In this document: positions 5,136-5,576 of the stretch, in pieces
How the letters are laid out: every line of letters starts with the position of its first letter
How positions within the stretch are numbered: position 1 is the first letter of the stretch
Origin: Shewanellaceae bacterium
GTDB taxonomy: Bacteria > Pseudomonadota > Gammaproteobacteria > Enterobacterales > Shewanellaceae
Assembly (NCBI GenBank): GCA_016779685.1
Contig: JADHND010000114.1
Location: 1-5,576 of the forward strand
Direction of reading: 5' to 3'
Length of the DNA stretch: 5,576 nt
Notes under the pieces: model-generated
The model's input: the letters and a program-made list of their open reading frames with translations, nothing else
Told to the model about the DNA's origin: nothing
Database searches by the model: none
Position numbers and translations under genes: made by a program

Positions 5136-5576
5136 ATGGTTTCAGTTAGAGAAATACATTTTGCCGCAGACAATTTTGACATGGTACGTTGGAGTATGCG
5201 CTATTGTCAAAACCCACAACAAGCACAAGCCTTGTGTGATGCTTTTAGAATGATTCCCTTGGAAGGTCATCAACCGACTGACGAGAATGTCTTGATGTAT
5301 GCACGGGAAATGGTCGAGTGTTTATCCCCGTTGAGTATGGATCTAGAAACCTTACAGGCGGCGGTGTTGTTCATTTATTATGATCATGACTTAGTGACCA
5401 AAGCTCAGATTGAAGCAAAATTTGGTACGCCATTGGTGGCTTTGGTTTCGAGTATTCAGCAATTGGACGACATGCGTAATTTAAATCGCAGTTCAACTGT
5501 CCTGCAACATGATCAAGTTGATAACATGCGACGCATGTTGTTATCGATGGTTGAAGATGTTCGCGCGGTGGTGATT
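5136..5576 (+). CDS. relA: GTP pyrophosphokinase RelA, (p)ppGpp synthetase I (partial, N-terminal 147 residues)
   Basis: RelA binds ribosomes stalled with uncharged tRNA and makes (p)ppGpp from ATP and GTP/GDP, starting the stringent response. The visible 147 residues cover the N-terminus and the first part of the hydrolase-like region; the synthetase, TGS and C-terminal regulatory domains lie beyond the right edge. Recognition rests on the start MVSVREIHF, EMVECLSPLSMDLETLQAAVLF (residues 58-79), and VDNMRRMLLSMVEDVRAVVI (128-147), which closely resemble E. coli RelA (VDNVRRMLLAMVDDFRCVVI). Where hydrolase-active SpoT/Rel proteins have an HDxxED motif, this protein has FIYYDHDLVT (79-88). 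The hydrolase site is therefore degenerate, as expected for a synthetase-only RelA. The frame is open to the last base with no interruption. The position 21 bases after rlmD suggests co-transcription, with a possible extra promoter inside rlmD. Confidence 0.95.
   Translation, partial: MVSVREIHFAADNFDMVRWSMRYCQNPQQAQALCDAFRMIPLEGHQPTDENVLMYAREMVECLSPLSMDLETLQAAVLFIYYDHDLVTKAQIEAKFGTPLVALVSSIQQLDDMRNLNRSSTVLQHDQVDNMRRMLLSMVEDVRAVVI

Noticed and set aside
1..5576. Mobile element, CRISPR array, toxin-antitoxin or defence island
   Set aside because: No transposase, terminal repeats, repeat-spacer pattern, tRNA or defence-type domain was seen on either strand; coding is dense and looks uniform by eye.

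Overview
The window looks like ordinary chromosome from a gammaproteobacterium of moderate, slightly AT-leaning base composition. The main reason is the rlmD-relA pair at the right end, which is the same neighbour order as in Escherichia coli (rumA/rlmD then relA). The RelA fragment carries a degenerate HD region, as expected of a RelA rather than a bifunctional Rel/SpoT. Genus cannot be fixed by reading; the genes to the left of rlmD differ from those in E. coli.

Layout. Positions 1-1455 hold a two-gene operon read on the minus strand: an ABC-2 type ATPase (508-1455) and, overlapping its 3' end by 11 bases, an ABC-2 permease of the GldF-like type (start at 518, cut by the left edge). Positions 1456-1638 are a divergent intergenic region with a recognisable promoter on each strand and a run of 13 adenines between them. 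Positions 1639-3585 encode a membrane-anchored alkaline-phosphatase-superfamily transferase of the LTA synthase/phosphoglycerol transferase type. Positions 3586-3701 are a short spacer with two inverted repeats. Positions 3702-5114 encode RlmD, the 4Fe-4S 23S rRNA m5U1939 methyltransferase, whose true start is uncertain. After 21 bases, relA begins at 5136 and runs off the right edge.

How the genes relate. The ABC pair forms an inner-membrane export or envelope-maintenance transporter of unknown substrate. The divergent transferase faces the periplasm and probably modifies an envelope glycan or lipid. Shared regulation of these two units is possible from the layout but not shown. RlmD (ribosome modification) and RelA (ppGpp synthesis on stalled ribosomes) are probably co-transcribed at least in part, and a near-consensus -35 element inside the end of rlmD could give relA its own promoter.

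I found no mobile element, CRISPR array, tRNA or rRNA, and no convincing undescribed system. The items worth a second look are the homopolymer in the divergent promoter region, the inverted repeats on both sides of rlmD, the start-codon problem of rlmD, and the unknown substrate of the LTA-synthase-like enzyme.
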